Assembly (NCBI GenBank): GCA_900543485.1
Contig: UQRM01000005.1
Location: 46,055-110,054, forward strand
Length of the DNA stretch: 64,000 nt
Direction: 5' to 3'
Source of the DNA: an uncultured Eubacterium sp.
Lineage (GTDB): Bacteria > Bacillota > Clostridia > Peptostreptococcales > Anaerovoracaceae
The position numbers and the translations under genes were made by a program. Under the pieces are notes generated by a model. The model made no database searches and had not been told where the DNA came from. It worked only from the letters and a program-made list of their open reading frames with translations. Of the stretch, positions 16,707-25,742 are shown piece after piece; within the stretch, counting starts at the first letter, position 1, and every line of letters starts with the position of its first letter.

Positions 16707-18485
16707 ATGACCATATACGGATATCAGAACAAAGTATTGAGAATAGATCTTAAGGAAAAAAAGGCCTCTACGGAGCCGCTTCGAATGGACTTCGCGAAAA
16801 AATACATAGGTTCCAAAGGGTTGGCTATCAGATACATGTATGAGGAATTGAAGCCGGGTATCGATCCTCTTGGTGAAGACAACAAGCTGTTCCTCACTAC
16901 GGGACCGCTCACAGGAACTCCGGTACCATGTTCCGGCAAGTTGTCGGTAGCGGCCAAATCTCCTGCTACAGGAACGATGAACGACTGCTCCATAGGAGGA
17001 CATGTGGGCATCAGGATAAAGTTCGCAGGATACGACATGATAATATTCGAAGGAATATCGGAGGAGCCGTGCTATGTCGTTATCGAAGATGACAAAGTGG
17101 AATTCTTCGACGCGTCAGACTTGTGGGGCATGGGATCCCACGACGCCGAAGCCGTGCTGGCAGATAAATACGGCACCGATTACAGTATCATGTCCATAGG
17201 ACCTGGCGGTGAGAAGCTGAGTAATATGGCGTGCATAAATTCCGATTACTACAGGCAGGCCGGAAGAGGCGGGATCGGAGCCGTAATGGGATCCAAGAAG
17301 ATGAAGGCTGTTCTCATCAAGGGGACGGGCGGCGTGAAGGTGCCTGATATCGAGAATACTACGGATAAGATATTGGAGATACTCCATGAGGATGTTCTCC
17401 TGGAAGATAACACCTTCGTGTTTGATGAAGGTACTACCGCGTTCCTGGAGGCCTGTGGAGACGGAGGCATCGTTCCGTACAAGAATTTCTCCCAGGGCAA
17501 CGATCCTGAGTGGGAAAAGTACAACGGCTCGGTACTCATGCAGTACAGGGAAGGCAAGAGAGGCTGCGGAAGCTGTGGTCTGGGCTGCGGCAATTTCCTG
17601 AAGATAGGCGATGCCATATGCGAGGGTCCTGAATATGAAACTATAGCGGTGGCAGGACCTAACGCCTGCATAACCGATCCTGAGCACATCGTCAAGTTCA
17701 ACGAGGTGTGCGACAATATGGGCGTGGATACCATCAGCACAGGCGATACTATCGTATGGGCCATGGAGATGACAGAGAAAGGCATCCACGACTTTGGTAT
17801 CAGGTTTGGCGAAGCCGATAAGATGATAGAGATGGTAGAAAAGATAGCCAGACAGGAAGGCGTTGGAGCCGATCTCAGCAGAGGAGTGAAATACTGCTCC
17901 GAGAAGTACGGTGGAACTGACTTCGCCATGCAGGTAAAGGGACTGGAATTCCCGCAGTATGAGCCCCGCGGTTCATGGGGGATGGCTCTGTCGTACGCTA
18001 TCTCAGACAGAGGAGCATGCCATATGAGGGCTTACGCGCCTAACGAAGAGGTATTCGCCGCTTCCATTCCTCCGTATACTTCGGAAGGAAAGGGCGAGAT
18101 GGTATACAAGCTGCAGGTTTCCAACGCTGTCAAGTTCAGCCTCTGCATCTGCGACTTCTGGGGAACTCTCACATACAATTATGAGAGAATGGCGGAGCTG
18201 ATGAGGCTGGTGACTGGCGATGACTGGACTGCTGACGATATGTTTGACGTAGGAGTGAGAGTCATCAACATAGGAAGAGCCTTCAACCAGAGGGAAGGCT
18301 TCAACAGAGCTCATGACACCATCCCTAAGAGGCTGGTGAAGGAAGCTCTGGGAGGAGAAGGTCCCGCTGCCGGACAGAAGATCCCTCAGGAAGCCTTTGA
18401 CGACATGCTCGACCAGTATTACGAAGTTATGGGTTGGGACAAGAACGGTATGATGCCGGAAGAGCTGATACAATCGATACTGTAA
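16707..18485 (+). CDS. aor: Tungsten-containing aldehyde:ferredoxin oxidoreductase
   Basis: 592 residues, full length for the AOR family. The N-terminal domain has TTGPLTGTPVPCSGKLSVAA and NDCSIGGHVGIRIKFAGYD. The cubane cluster ligands are CGSCGLGC (about residues 287-294) plus a late Cys in SLCICDFWG. The enzyme oxidises aldehydes to acids, or reduces acids, with ferredoxin at a bis-pterin tungsten site in the cytoplasm. Its neighbours (tungstate transport, ferredoxin subunit, molybdopterin genes) fit. GGAGG precedes ATG 16707. Confidence 0.95.
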   Translation: MTIYGYQNKVLRIDLKEKKASTEPLRMDFAKKYIGSKGLAIRYMYEELKPGIDPLGEDNKLFLTTGPLTGTPVPCSGKLSVAAKSPATGTMNDCSIGGHVGIRIKFAGYDMIIFEGISEEPCYVVIEDDKVEFFDASDLWGMGSHDAEAVLADKYGTDYSIMSIGPGGEKLSNMACINSDYYRQAGRGGIGAVMGSKKMKAVLIKGTGGVKVPDIENTTDKILEILHEDVLLEDNTFVFDEGTTAFLEACGDGGIVPYKNFSQGNDPEWEKYNGSVLMQYREGKRGCGSCGLGCGNFLKIGDAICEGPEYETIAVAGPNACITDPEHIVKFNEVCDNMGVDTISTGDTIVWAMEMTEKGIHDFGIRFGEADKMIEMVEKIARQEGVGADLSRGVKYCSEKYGGTDFAMQVKGLEFPQYEPRGSWGMALSYAISDRGACHMRAYAPNEEVFAASIPPYTSEGKGEMVYKLQVSNAVKFSLCICDFWGTLTYNYERMAELMRLVTGDDWTADDMFDVGVRVINIGRAFNQREGFNRAHDTIPKRLVKEALGGEGPAAGQKIPQEAFDDMLDQYYEVMGWDKNGMMPEELIQSIL

Positions 18486-18528
18486 TGAGATAGATCTGAT
18501 CGTTTCCGGGTCGACAGACGATGATAAT

Positions 18529-18583
18529 GAACTTGCCTATGACATGGCGCAGCCATGATCCGGGGCAAGTTCGTTTGTTTTTA
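18529..18583 (+). terminator. Intrinsic terminator after aor
   Basis: Stem GAACTTGCC / GGCAAGTTC with inner ATGGC/GCCAT, then GTTTGTTTTT. Confidence 0.8.
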
Positions 18584-18591
18584 CAGTGTTT

Positions 18592-18620
18592 TCGACATCG
18601 TTGCAGCCTTGTGTTATAAT
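18592..18620 (+). promoter_or_regulatory. Promoter of the molybdopterin operon
   Basis: TCGACA, 17 bp, TATAAT, about 40 bases before the MoaD-like gene. Confidence 0.7.
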
Positions 18621-18661
18621 ACGTATCATAGGAAACAATATTTATACGAGAGGAAATTATT

Positions 18662-18901
18662 ATGAAAGTGACTATAACCCTCAGGGGGACGCTTAAGAAA
18701 TATTTCGGCGATGATAAGGAACGGGTATACGAAGTTCCCGAAGGATGCACGTGCGATGAAGCGCTGAAAATAGCCGGGATCGATTACAGGGAGATAAAAA
18801 ATTTCGGATTCGTTTCCGTCAACAATAAGAGGGTGATGATAGACGACAGACTCAACGACGGCGATCTGCTGAAGGCTTTTTCCAAGGTTTCAGGTGGCTG
18901 A
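18662..18901 (+). CDS. MoaD/ThiS-like sulfur-carrier protein
   Basis: 79 residues with the ubiquitin-like fold pattern and the required C-terminal Gly-Gly (LLKAFSKVSGG). The C-terminal glycine is adenylated and then turned into a thiocarboxylate that gives sulfur to the dithiolene of molybdopterin. The next gene, an E1-like activator, overlaps by 8 bases, which supports a MoaD role over ThiS. The gene heads an operon that otherwise handles pterin cofactor steps. Confidence 0.85.
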   Translation: MKVTITLRGTLKKYFGDDKERVYEVPEGCTCDEALKIAGIDYREIKNFGFVSVNNKRVMIDDRLNDGDLLKAFSKVSGG

Positions 18902-19598
18902 TGTGACAGATATGGAAAGGCGCTATGAGCGCAATGGCATTGTGATCACGCCGGAGGAAAACAAGGCGCTGGCAGCGAGAAAAGTCTGTGTGGCAGGCTG
19001 CGGTGGCTTGGGAGGCGGTGTGATAGAAGGGCTTGTCAGAAGCGGCGTCGGGAATGTAGTCGCGGTAGATGGCGATGTGTTCGATGAGACCAATCTAAAC
19101 AGGCAGGTTCTGTCCAATGAGTCGAATCTTGGGAGATCTAAGGCGCGTGAAGCTGTCCGGCAGATGAAGGAGATAAATTCTCAGGTGGAAGTGACTGCTG
19201 TGGAAGCTTTCATAGATGAGAGCAACGCGGAAGAAATCATAGCTGGTGCAGACGTGGTGGTGGATGCTCTGGATAGTGTTGGCGCACGCAGGATACTGGA
19301 GGGTGCATGCGAGAAGCAGGGGATACCGATGGTCCATGGCGCCATAGCCGGGTGGAACGGACAGGTAGCCGTGGTGATGCCGGGAGACAGACTGATGGGA
19401 GAGCTTTACAGCGGCGAGGAAGACCGGGGTGCTGAGGTCAGTACAGGGAATCCATATTTCACTCCGGCAGCGGTATCGGCCATACAGGTGGCGGAAACAT
19501 TGAAGCTGCTGACCGGCAGGGAAAGCGTGCTGAGGAACAGGCTGCTGATGATGGATCTGCTTCATCACCAGTATGAGCTGATAGATTTTGGAGAGTGA
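18894..19598 (+). CDS. ThiF/MoeB/HesA-type E1-like adenylyltransferase
   Basis: 234 residues with the nucleotide loop VAGCGGLGGGVIEGLVRSGV, the acidic VDGDVFDETNLNRQ motif and the DALDSVGARRILE helix. It adenylates the C-terminus of the MoaD-like protein encoded just before it. The CxxC zinc pairs typical of many MoeB proteins are absent, which resembles HesA-type members. Start candidates are GTG 18894, GTG 18903 and ATG 18912; the first overlaps the MoaD-like stop and suits coupling. Confidence 0.88.
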   Translation: MADVTDMERRYERNGIVITPEENKALAARKVCVAGCGGLGGGVIEGLVRSGVGNVVAVDGDVFDETNLNRQVLSNESNLGRSKAREAVRQMKEINSQVEVTAVEAFIDESNAEEIIAGADVVVDALDSVGARRILEGACEKQGIPMVHGAIAGWNGQVAVVMPGDRLMGELYSGEEDRGAEVSTGNPYFTPAAVSAIQVAETLKLLTGRESVLRNRLLMMDLLHHQYELIDFGE

Positions 19599-19600
19599 CT

Positions 19601-20245
19601 ATGAGAATAGTGATGATAAAAGGGTTTTCCAAGACAGGCAAGACGACTACGGTGACAGCGCTGACGGCGGAGCTGCGTAGACGTGGGTACACGGTGGGGA
19701 CTCTTAAGGACATCCATTATGAGGGATATCGCGCGGATGTACCCGGTACGGATACTTTCAGGCATATGGAAAGCGGCGCCCGCAGGGTGACAGCCTTGGG
19801 GCCGCAGGATACTGCCATCATGGTGGATGAGCGGATGGATCCGGAAGCGGTACTCAAATACTACAAAGAGGATTTTATAATATTGGAAGGGGACTGCGGC
19901 ATCAAGTGTCCGACGGTGATAACAGGGAAGGTCCCGGACGATATAGACAAGCGCATGTGTCGGGAGGCAGTGGCCGTATCAGGCGTTATTTCAGAGACTA
20001 TGGATGAATACAAGGGGCTGCCTGTGATAAACGCGAGAAAGGAAGTGGAGAAATTGGCGGATCTGGTGGAAAGGAAAACAAAACAGCAGGAGGAAGAAGC
20101 TGATGTCCAGCTGTTCATAGGCGGTAAGGAGATAGGTATGGTGCCTTTCGTGAAGAAGACACTGGAAAATGTGGTGACAGGAGCGGTAAAGGCTCTCGAT
20201 GGCTATGAGGAAGGCCAGGAAATCGTTATAAGGATCAGCAGGTAA
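19601..20245 (+). CDS. mobB: Molybdopterin-guanine dinucleotide biosynthesis protein B-like GTPase
   Basis: 214 residues. The P-loop is KGFSKTGKTTT, followed by TVGTLKDIHYEG and the acidic FIILEGDCGIKCP region of MobB. It acts late in molybdo/tungstopterin maturation, possibly in guanylation. The C-terminal 40 residues after KTKQQEEEADVQ form a small extra domain. ATG 19601 has TTGGAGAG upstream; the GTG at 19595 overlaps that site and is rejected. Confidence 0.87.
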   Translation: MRIVMIKGFSKTGKTTTVTALTAELRRRGYTVGTLKDIHYEGYRADVPGTDTFRHMESGARRVTALGPQDTAIMVDERMDPEAVLKYYKEDFIILEGDCGIKCPTVITGKVPDDIDKRMCREAVAVSGVISETMDEYKGLPVINARKEVEKLADLVERKTKQQEEEADVQLFIGGKEIGMVPFVKKTLENVVTGAVKALDGYEEGQEIVIRISR

Positions 20246-20272
20246 ACGAGTGGAGAAAGAGGTCAGACGGAT

Positions 20273-21505
20273 ATGCGATTGTTGAGTGTTGATACCATAG
20301 AGGAGGCTCGCGGAAAGATCTTTGACGCGGCATCGGAGAGAAAGCCGGAAACTGAAACCGTGCATTTTACGGAAAGCTGCGGAAGAGTGCTGGCAGATGA
20401 CATTTTGGCTGAAGAAAATGTGCCCGGCTTCAGGAAATCCACAGTGGACGGATATGCGGTCAAAGCATCTAACACCCAGGGCGTGTCGGAGAGTGTACCG
20501 GTTTTTCTGGACGTGGTGGAAGAGATACAGATGGGGACCGTACCGAGGGAGAAGATATCCGACGGACAGACTTCCTATGTCCCTACAGGAGGGATGCTGC
20601 CGGATGGAGCTGATGCGGTGGTGATGATAGAGTATACGGAGAAATTCGATGAGAAAAGTATAGCTGTATATGATTCCGTATCCGATGGCAGGAATGTCAT
20701 ACAGGAAGGGGAGGATATTGCCGCGGGAGAGGTTTTTATGAAAAAAGGCTCATGCGTCAGACCTCAGGAGATCGGTGTCATGGCTTCGGCGGGTGTCACG
20801 GAAGTGGAGGTGTTCAGACCGTGGGAAGTGACGGTCATATCCACGGGAGATGAGCTGGTATCGGTGGAAGGCAAGATAAAGAAAGGACAGACAAGGGATA
20901 TCAATACTTATTCCTTGTCAGCCGCCGCGGAAAAACATGGTTTCCATGTGGCAGATCAGTTTGTCCTGAGAGATGACAGGGAGACCATAAAGAATGCTAT
21001 TTCCCGGGCAATGGAAAGAAGCGATATAGTGCTTGTCTCCGGGGGGAGTTCCCAGGGGGAGAAGGATTATACAGCTGATATCATGGACGAGTTGTCGGGC
21101 GGAGGATTGTTGACCCATGGCATCGCGATAAAGCCGGGGAAGCCTACTATACTGGCATATGATCGCAGGAGTGAAACGATACTGGCAGGACTGCCGGGGC
21201 ATCCTGCCGCTGCTCTGCTCATATTCGAAATGATAATAGGATGGCTCCACCGGCAGCTGACCTGTCAGAAGGAGCCCGCAAGGATAAAGGCCAGGGTCAC
21301 CGAGAACGTAGCAGCCGCAGGAGGCAAGGCGACCTGTCTTCTGGTGGAGTTGAGAAAAGGAGAATGTGGGATATATGAGGCGGAGCCGGTTCTGGGCAAA
21401 TCGGGCTTGATGACGGTCTTGACGAGAGCCGACGGATACGCTGTCATAGATACCAATTCGGAAGGTCTCAGGCAGGGAGAAACGGTAGAGGTGACGCTGT
21501 TTTGA
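20273..21505 (+). CDS. moeA: Molybdopterin molybdotransferase (MoeA), first copy
   Basis: 410 residues, normal MoeA length. Motifs: FRKSTVDGYAV, the domain with PTGGMLPDGADAVVMIEYTE, the MogA-like core STGDELV and VSGGSSQGEKDYT, and IKPGKPTILAY with AGLPGHPAAAL. It inserts the metal oxyanion into adenylated pterin. A second MoeA follows at once, so one may be dedicated to tungsten and the other to molybdenum. That division is inference. Confidence 0.93.
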   Translation: MRLLSVDTIEEARGKIFDAASERKPETETVHFTESCGRVLADDILAEENVPGFRKSTVDGYAVKASNTQGVSESVPVFLDVVEEIQMGTVPREKISDGQTSYVPTGGMLPDGADAVVMIEYTEKFDEKSIAVYDSVSDGRNVIQEGEDIAAGEVFMKKGSCVRPQEIGVMASAGVTEVEVFRPWEVTVISTGDELVSVEGKIKKGQTRDINTYSLSAAAEKHGFHVADQFVLRDDRETIKNAISRAMERSDIVLVSGGSSQGEKDYTADIMDELSGGGLLTHGIAIKPGKPTILAYDRRSETILAGLPGHPAAALLIFEMIIGWLHRQLTCQKEPARIKARVTENVAAAGGKATCLLVELRKGECGIYEAEPVLGKSGLMTVLTRADGYAVIDTNSEGLRQGETVEVTLF

Positions 21506-21539
21506 GAGGCGGAGGGGATGCCGCTGGAAAGGGAAAACC

Positions 21540-23450
21540 ATGGAAAGAAAGAAGAGGAATCTGTATCTGAAGACGATACCTGTGGAGGAAGCCAGGGAAA
21601 AATATTTCGACAGAGTGAAGAAGATATTGAAGACGGAAAGCGAGACAGTGCCTGTTATAAAGAGCCTCAACAGAGTTACCAGAAGCGCTGTCTATGCCAA
21701 ATACAGTTCGCCGTTATTCAACGCGTCGGCCATGGATGGGATAGCTGTAAGAGCCGAGGATACCAATGGAGCCACAGAAACGAACCCGGTGATCCTTCGG
21801 GAGGATCAATATGTGGTGGTGGATACGGGTGATCCGATACACAATCCCTGCGATTCCGTCATCATGGCGGAAGATATCGTGGAGACGGAGGAAGGTGTCC
21901 GGATAACCGCATCAGCCGCTCCGTGGCAACATATAAGGCCCATAGGAGAGGATATCGTGGCAGGTGAGATGATATTGCCACGTAACCACAGGATAAGAGC
22001 TATAGATATAGGCGTACTTCTTTCGGCCGGCATTTTGGATATCGACGTGATAAGAATGCCGACGGTAGCGATCTTTCCTACCGGTACGGAAATAATAGAG
22101 CCGGGAGATCAGGTAGAGGAAGGCAGTATCATAGAATCCAATTCCAGGATGTTTGAGAACATGGTCACCATGCTGGGTGGCATAGGACACAGGTTCCCGC
22201 CTGTAAAAGATGATTACGGCGAGATACTGAAGCAGGTCTCAGAGGCTGTGGATCGATATGATATGGTGATAATAAACGCCGGTTCCAGCGCAGGTACCGA
22301 GGACTATACCGTGCATGTGCTGCGGGAGCTGGGAGAGGTGGTAGTCCATGGAGTGGCGGTAAAGCCGGGGAAACCAGTCATATTGGCGATAGTGAGAGGC
22401 AAACCGGTCATAGGGCTTCCGGGATATCCGGTGTCGGCATATATCGGTTTCGAAAATTTTGTGGCGCCGCTGCTGCAAATGATGGGGAAGAGAGCGGAGA
22501 CGATAGGCGAGACGGTAGAAGCACATATTTCCAAGCGTCTGGTGTCCAGTCTGAAGCACAAGGAGTATGTCAGAGTAAAGGTGGGAAAAGTAAACGATAA
22601 ATTCGTGGCAGCGCCGTTGGCCAGAGGCGCTGGAGCCGCCATGTCCCTGGTCAGAGCCGATGGATTTTGCGTGATAGAGCAGAACAGCGAAGGGGTAGAA
22701 GCGGGGGAAAAGGTCAGGATAGAGTTATACAGGAGTAAAAACGAGATAGAGAATACAGTAGTGATAATAGGAAGCCACGATTTGATACTGGATATCATCG
22801 CTGATATGATGCCGGAAAAGCACAACAATATGTTCGTATCCAGTACTCATGTGGGAAGCATGGGCGGATTGATGGCCCTCAGGAGAGGCGAAGCTCATAT
22901 GGCTCCCATACATCTTTTAGACGAGGAGACGGGACAGTATAACATACCATATGTTAAACGGCTTTTCAGCGAACCGATGGCTATAATCAAAGGCGTCAAC
23001 AGGATACAAGGCATCATGGTGAAAAAAGGAAATCCTCTCGGGATACACACTATAGAAGATCTGGCGCGCAAGGATGTGAGATATGTAAACAGACAAAGAG
23101 GCGCCGGGACAAGAGTGCTTTTCGATTACAGATTGAAAGAACTGGGAATATCAACAGAGGAAATCAATGGTTATGAGCGTGAAATGACAACTCATATGGC
23201 GGTGGCTGCCGCTGTGGCCAGCGAGAGCGCTGATGCCGGGATGGGCGTGTTGTCGTCAGCTAACGCCATGGGACTGGATTTCATAGAGATCGCTTATGAA
23301 GAATATGATTTCGCGGTTCCCGCCAAATTCCTGGATTCTCCTCACATCAAGGCTTTTATCGACATCATACAGAGTGATGAGTTCAAGGAAAAGCTGGATG
23401 AGATGGGCGGATATACAGCGGATTCTGCGGGAACCGTCATGACTCTCTAG
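21540..23450 (+). CDS. moeA: MoeA-type molybdotransferase fused to a periplasmic-binding-protein-like domain
   Basis: 636 residues. Residues 1 to about 400 are a complete MoeA (ASAMDGIAVRAEDT, PTGTEIIEPGDQ, NAGSSAGTEDYT, VKPGKPVILA, GLPGYPVSAY). Residues 400-636 form a PBP-like domain (IGSHDLILDIIADMMP, SSTHVGSMGGLMALRRGEA, KGNPLGIHTIEDLARKDVR, RQRGAGTRVLFDY), the fold also found in molybdate/tungstate-binding proteins but without a signal peptide. The fusion is known in Clostridia and archaea. It may sense or deliver the oxyanion or cofactor. It is the last gene of the molybdopterin operon. Confidence 0.92.
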   Translation: MERKKRNLYLKTIPVEEAREKYFDRVKKILKTESETVPVIKSLNRVTRSAVYAKYSSPLFNASAMDGIAVRAEDTNGATETNPVILREDQYVVVDTGDPIHNPCDSVIMAEDIVETEEGVRITASAAPWQHIRPIGEDIVAGEMILPRNHRIRAIDIGVLLSAGILDIDVIRMPTVAIFPTGTEIIEPGDQVEEGSIIESNSRMFENMVTMLGGIGHRFPPVKDDYGEILKQVSEAVDRYDMVIINAGSSAGTEDYTVHVLRELGEVVVHGVAVKPGKPVILAIVRGKPVIGLPGYPVSAYIGFENFVAPLLQMMGKRAETIGETVEAHISKRLVSSLKHKEYVRVKVGKVNDKFVAAPLARGAGAAMSLVRADGFCVIEQNSEGVEAGEKVRIELYRSKNEIENTVVIIGSHDLILDIIADMMPEKHNNMFVSSTHVGSMGGLMALRRGEAHMAPIHLLDEETGQYNIPYVKRLFSEPMAIIKGVNRIQGIMVKKGNPLGIHTIEDLARKDVRYVNRQRGAGTRVLFDYRLKELGISTEEINGYEREMTTHMAVAAAVASESADAGMGVLSSANAMGLDFIEIAYEEYDFAVPAKFLDSPHIKAFIDIIQSDEFKEKLDEMGGYTADSAGTVMTL

Positions 23451-23459
23451 ATACGCACC

Positions 23460-23621
23460 CTAGAGATACAACGTCATCAGTTTGATGATGATAGTCAGGA
23501 CACAGACGATGGCTCCGATGATGTAGGACTTTTTCTTGTCCTTGGTGATTTTCTTCCCGATGATAGCTCCTGCGAGACCCAGTATAAGCGCACCGAGAAG
23601 ATGTTCGAATGTAAATAGCAT
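23460..23621 (-). CDS. Small membrane protein of unknown function
   Basis: 53 residues from ATG 23621, with AGGA 8 bases upstream (a longer start is possible but has no ribosome binding site). It has two hydrophobic helices (LLGALILGLAGAIIG and YIIGAIVCVLTIIIKLMTLY) split by the charged turn KKITKDKKK. I do not recognise a family. It is convergent with moeA, 6 bases from its stop, and isolated by the hairpin at 23651. Confidence 0.6.
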   Translation of the reverse strand: MLFTFEHLLGALILGLAGAIIGKKITKDKKKSYIIGAIVCVLTIIIKLMTLYL

Positions 23622-23650
23622 AGTTCGTTCCTCATAATAAACTGCAAACA

Positions 23651-23686
23651 AAAGCCGATATAATTTATAATTATATCGGCTTTTTT
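23651..23686. terminator. Bidirectional terminator
   Basis: Perfect 13-bp stem AAAGCCGATATAA / TTATATCGGCTTT. T run on the plus strand and CTTTTGTTTG on the minus strand, where it ends the ferredoxin-like gene. Confidence 0.8.
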
Positions 23687-23718
23687 ATGAAAAAACAACA
23701 TCAATATTGGCCGGGCGA

Positions 23719-24414
23719 TCATTTCCTCAGAAGGCCATCCACTCCGATGGTGACGATCTCTACAGGGATGGCTTTTTTAGCGTTGGCCACTGCCTGTTTC
23801 ACCGCGTATTCGATACCGCCGCAGCATGGGACTTCCATCCTGGCCACGGTGATGTCTTTTATGTCGTTGGCGGCGATGATATCCGTCAGCTTTTCCGAAT
23901 AGTCCACCATATCTAATTTAGGGCATCCGATCAAGGTGATATGGCTGTCCATGAATCTTCTGTGGAAATCCCCGAAAGCGTAGGCACAGCAGTCAGCCGC
24001 TATGAGCAGATGCGCTCCGTCGAAATATGGCGCGTTTACCGGCGCCAGCTTGATCTGCACAGGCCAGTGGGTCAGGGCGCTGGGGCTCTCACCGTCGGGA
24101 CATTCGGAAGATTGCCTCTTTTCCATAGTGCCGTTGAAGGCCTGGGACAGGCAGCCGCCGCGCTGGTTGTGAGCCTTTGCTTTTTTGTTAGCCATTACGG
24201 CAGCTTCGTCGTATGCGGCTGCTTCACGCTCTTCGAATGAGATGGCATCGACGGGACATACAGGCAGGCAGTCTCCCAGTCCATCGCAGTAATCGTCTCT
24301 CAGCAGTTTCGCCTTACCGTCGACCATACCGATGGCGCCTTCATGGCATGCTTCCGCGCACAGGCCGCAGCCGTTGCATTTTTCTTCGTTTATTTTTATG
24401 ATTTTTCTTTTCAT
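23719..24414 (-). CDS. [4Fe-4S] ferredoxin-domain protein with cysteine-rich C-terminal domain
   Basis: 231 residues from ATG 24414. The N-terminus has a 2x[4Fe-4S] ferredoxin domain (CNGCGLCAEACHEG and the degenerate second motif YCDGLGDCLPVCP). The rest has ADCCAYAFGDFHRRF, LIGCPKLDMVDY and VPCCGGIEYAV, cysteines typical of a conserved clostridial iron-sulfur protein of unknown role. It is probably an electron-transfer or metal-binding protein in the cytoplasm. It is monocistronic and divergent from the membrane gene at 24567. Confidence 0.85.
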   Translation of the reverse strand: MKRKIIKINEEKCNGCGLCAEACHEGAIGMVDGKAKLLRDDYCDGLGDCLPVCPVDAISFEEREAAAYDEAAVMANKKAKAHNQRGGCLSQAFNGTMEKRQSSECPDGESPSALTHWPVQIKLAPVNAPYFDGAHLLIAADCCAYAFGDFHRRFMDSHITLIGCPKLDMVDYSEKLTDIIAANDIKDITVARMEVPCCGGIEYAVKQAVANAKKAIPVEIVTIGVDGLLRK

Positions 24415-24449
24415 CACTTTTTCACCTTTCCCATCGTATCAGCTGTTAT

Positions 24450-24478
24450 TTGCTTTTGTAATGAGATTTTAATATAAT
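24450..24478 (+). promoter_or_regulatory. Promoter of the CmpB-type membrane gene
   Basis: TTGCTT, 17 bp, TATAAT, ending 89 bases before the GTG start. Confidence 0.45.
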
Positions 24479-24566
24479 AGTAGAATCAATGTATGTTGCC
24501 TGTGCAACGAAATGAGAAAAGTTTATCAAAAAAGTACAGATCATATCGGAAGCGAGGGAGACTATC

Positions 24567-25361
24567 GTGAACTTTTTCCTGATTTTTGCATTTTTATTTT
24601 TTATCGGCAGTTGCCTGGGGTGGTGTATGGAGTTGTTTTTCAGGCGATTCATCTCCAAGAACAATCCTGACAGGGAATGGATAAACCCGGGGTTCCTGAC
24701 AGGACCATATCTGCCGCTTTACGGATTTGGTTTATGGGGTATGTATCAGGTGTCCCATATCATAGAGCTGCTTTCTACAGGAAAGGCCGTTGTCGATATC
24801 CCGGTCATATTCCTGCTGATGGCGGTGGTCATGACGGCTACGGAGTACGTGGCCGGACTCATCTTTGTCAAAGGGATGAATCTGAAGCTTTGGGATTATA
24901 GCAGGGAAAAGCTCAATATCCAGGGGATAATATGTCCTAAGTTCACCGTCATATGGGGGTTGTTAGGGACCATCTATTATTTCACTCTCAATAATTATGT
25001 GGAAGGATGGGTAGGCTGGCTATCTCAGCACTTGGCGTTTTCCTTCTTTGTCGGCATGTTTTTTGGAATATTTGCCGTCGACTTGTCCTTCGCGCTTCAG
25101 TTATCGGTGAAGATAAGAAAGTTTGCCGTGGATAATCAGCTGATAGTAAGGTATGAAGAACTGAAGCATTCAATAAAAGAACAGAACAGGGAGCGAAGAG
25201 AGAAGATAAGATTTCTTATGGCCTTCAAGTCAGACGCGCCTTTCAAAGAGCAGATGGAGCATTACCTGGAGAAATCGCTGGAATCAGGTAAGCGGCGATT
25301 CGAACAGGCAAGAGATGACGTGAAGAATAAGGTGGAAAACGTCAGATGGAAGGAAAAATAA
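24567..25361 (+). CDS. Putative ABC-transporter-type membrane protein (CmpB/PF06541-like)
   Basis: 264 residues starting at GTG 24567, with GAGGGAG upstream. It has about six membrane spans in residues 1-165 with the conserved SCLGWCMELFFRRF, INPGFLTGPYLPLYGFG and GIICPKFTVIWGLLG, then a charged helical tail that may form a coiled coil. This matches a Firmicutes family labelled putative ABC transporter permease, whose role is not known. Two terminators follow. Confidence 0.8.
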   Translation: MNFFLIFAFLFFIGSCLGWCMELFFRRFISKNNPDREWINPGFLTGPYLPLYGFGLWGMYQVSHIIELLSTGKAVVDIPVIFLLMAVVMTATEYVAGLIFVKGMNLKLWDYSREKLNIQGIICPKFTVIWGLLGTIYYFTLNNYVEGWVGWLSQHLAFSFFVGMFFGIFAVDLSFALQLSVKIRKFAVDNQLIVRYEELKHSIKEQNRERREKIRFLMAFKSDAPFKEQMEHYLEKSLESGKRRFEQARDDVKNKVENVRWKEK

Positions 25362-25378
25362 AAGCAGGGATCGGATGA

Positions 25379-25410
25379 GTGCCGGGAAGACTTGCTGACC
25401 GGCGCTTTTA
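25379..25410 (+). terminator. First terminator after the CmpB-type gene
   Basis: Stem GTGCCGG / CCGGCGC followed by TTTTA. Confidence 0.65.
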
Positions 25411-25428
25411 TCGATATCCGAGCAGATG

Positions 25429-25471
25429 TTACCTACATTATCGAACTTTGACGAAATGTAGGTAATTTTTT
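25429..25471 (+). terminator. Second terminator after the CmpB-type gene
   Basis: 11-bp stem TTACCTACATT / AATGTAGGTAA followed by TTTTTTC. Its arms resemble those of the inverted repeat at 25574-25614. Confidence 0.7.
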
Positions 25472-25689
25472 CAACGGTTGAGAGCCCTTACGGCCGTGAC
25501 AAGTCCATTAAAGTCGAAAAAGCGCTTCCTCAGCCCTTTGCAAAAAAAGTCCAGATTGTCCAAACCCATTGGATTTTATCTACATATTAGAAAAAATGAT
25601 AAATGTAGATAAAAAAGGTGAAGCGGCAATGGCAGGGGCGTTTTGGAACGGTGGTGCATGGCGTGCCGACAAGTGTTAAGGAAAAAGAC
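25472..25689. other. Intergenic stretch with an inverted repeat
   Basis: No gene seen. It contains a 12-bp inverted repeat TTTTATCTACAT / ATGTAGATAAAA (25574-25585 and 25603-25614) whose core resembles the terminator arms at 25429. I looked for an SRP RNA here because ffh follows, but its conserved tetraloop region is absent. Confidence 0.5.
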
Positions 25690-25718
25690 TTGACACCGGA
25701 CTTTCGGTGATATATACT
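25690..25718 (+). promoter_or_regulatory. Promoter of the ylxM-ffh-rpsP operon
   Basis: Consensus TTGACA, 17 bp, TATACT. The start site near 25725 lies 18 bases before the ylxM ATG, which rules out the longer ylxM frame. Confidence 0.8.
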
Positions 25719-25742
25719 GGCATGGTGCAAAGGATGAGAATT

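Noticed and set aside
25472..25689. Possible SRP RNA upstream of ylxM-ffh
   Set aside because: The conserved SRP helix 8 sequence with its GGAA tetraloop region is not present on either strand.
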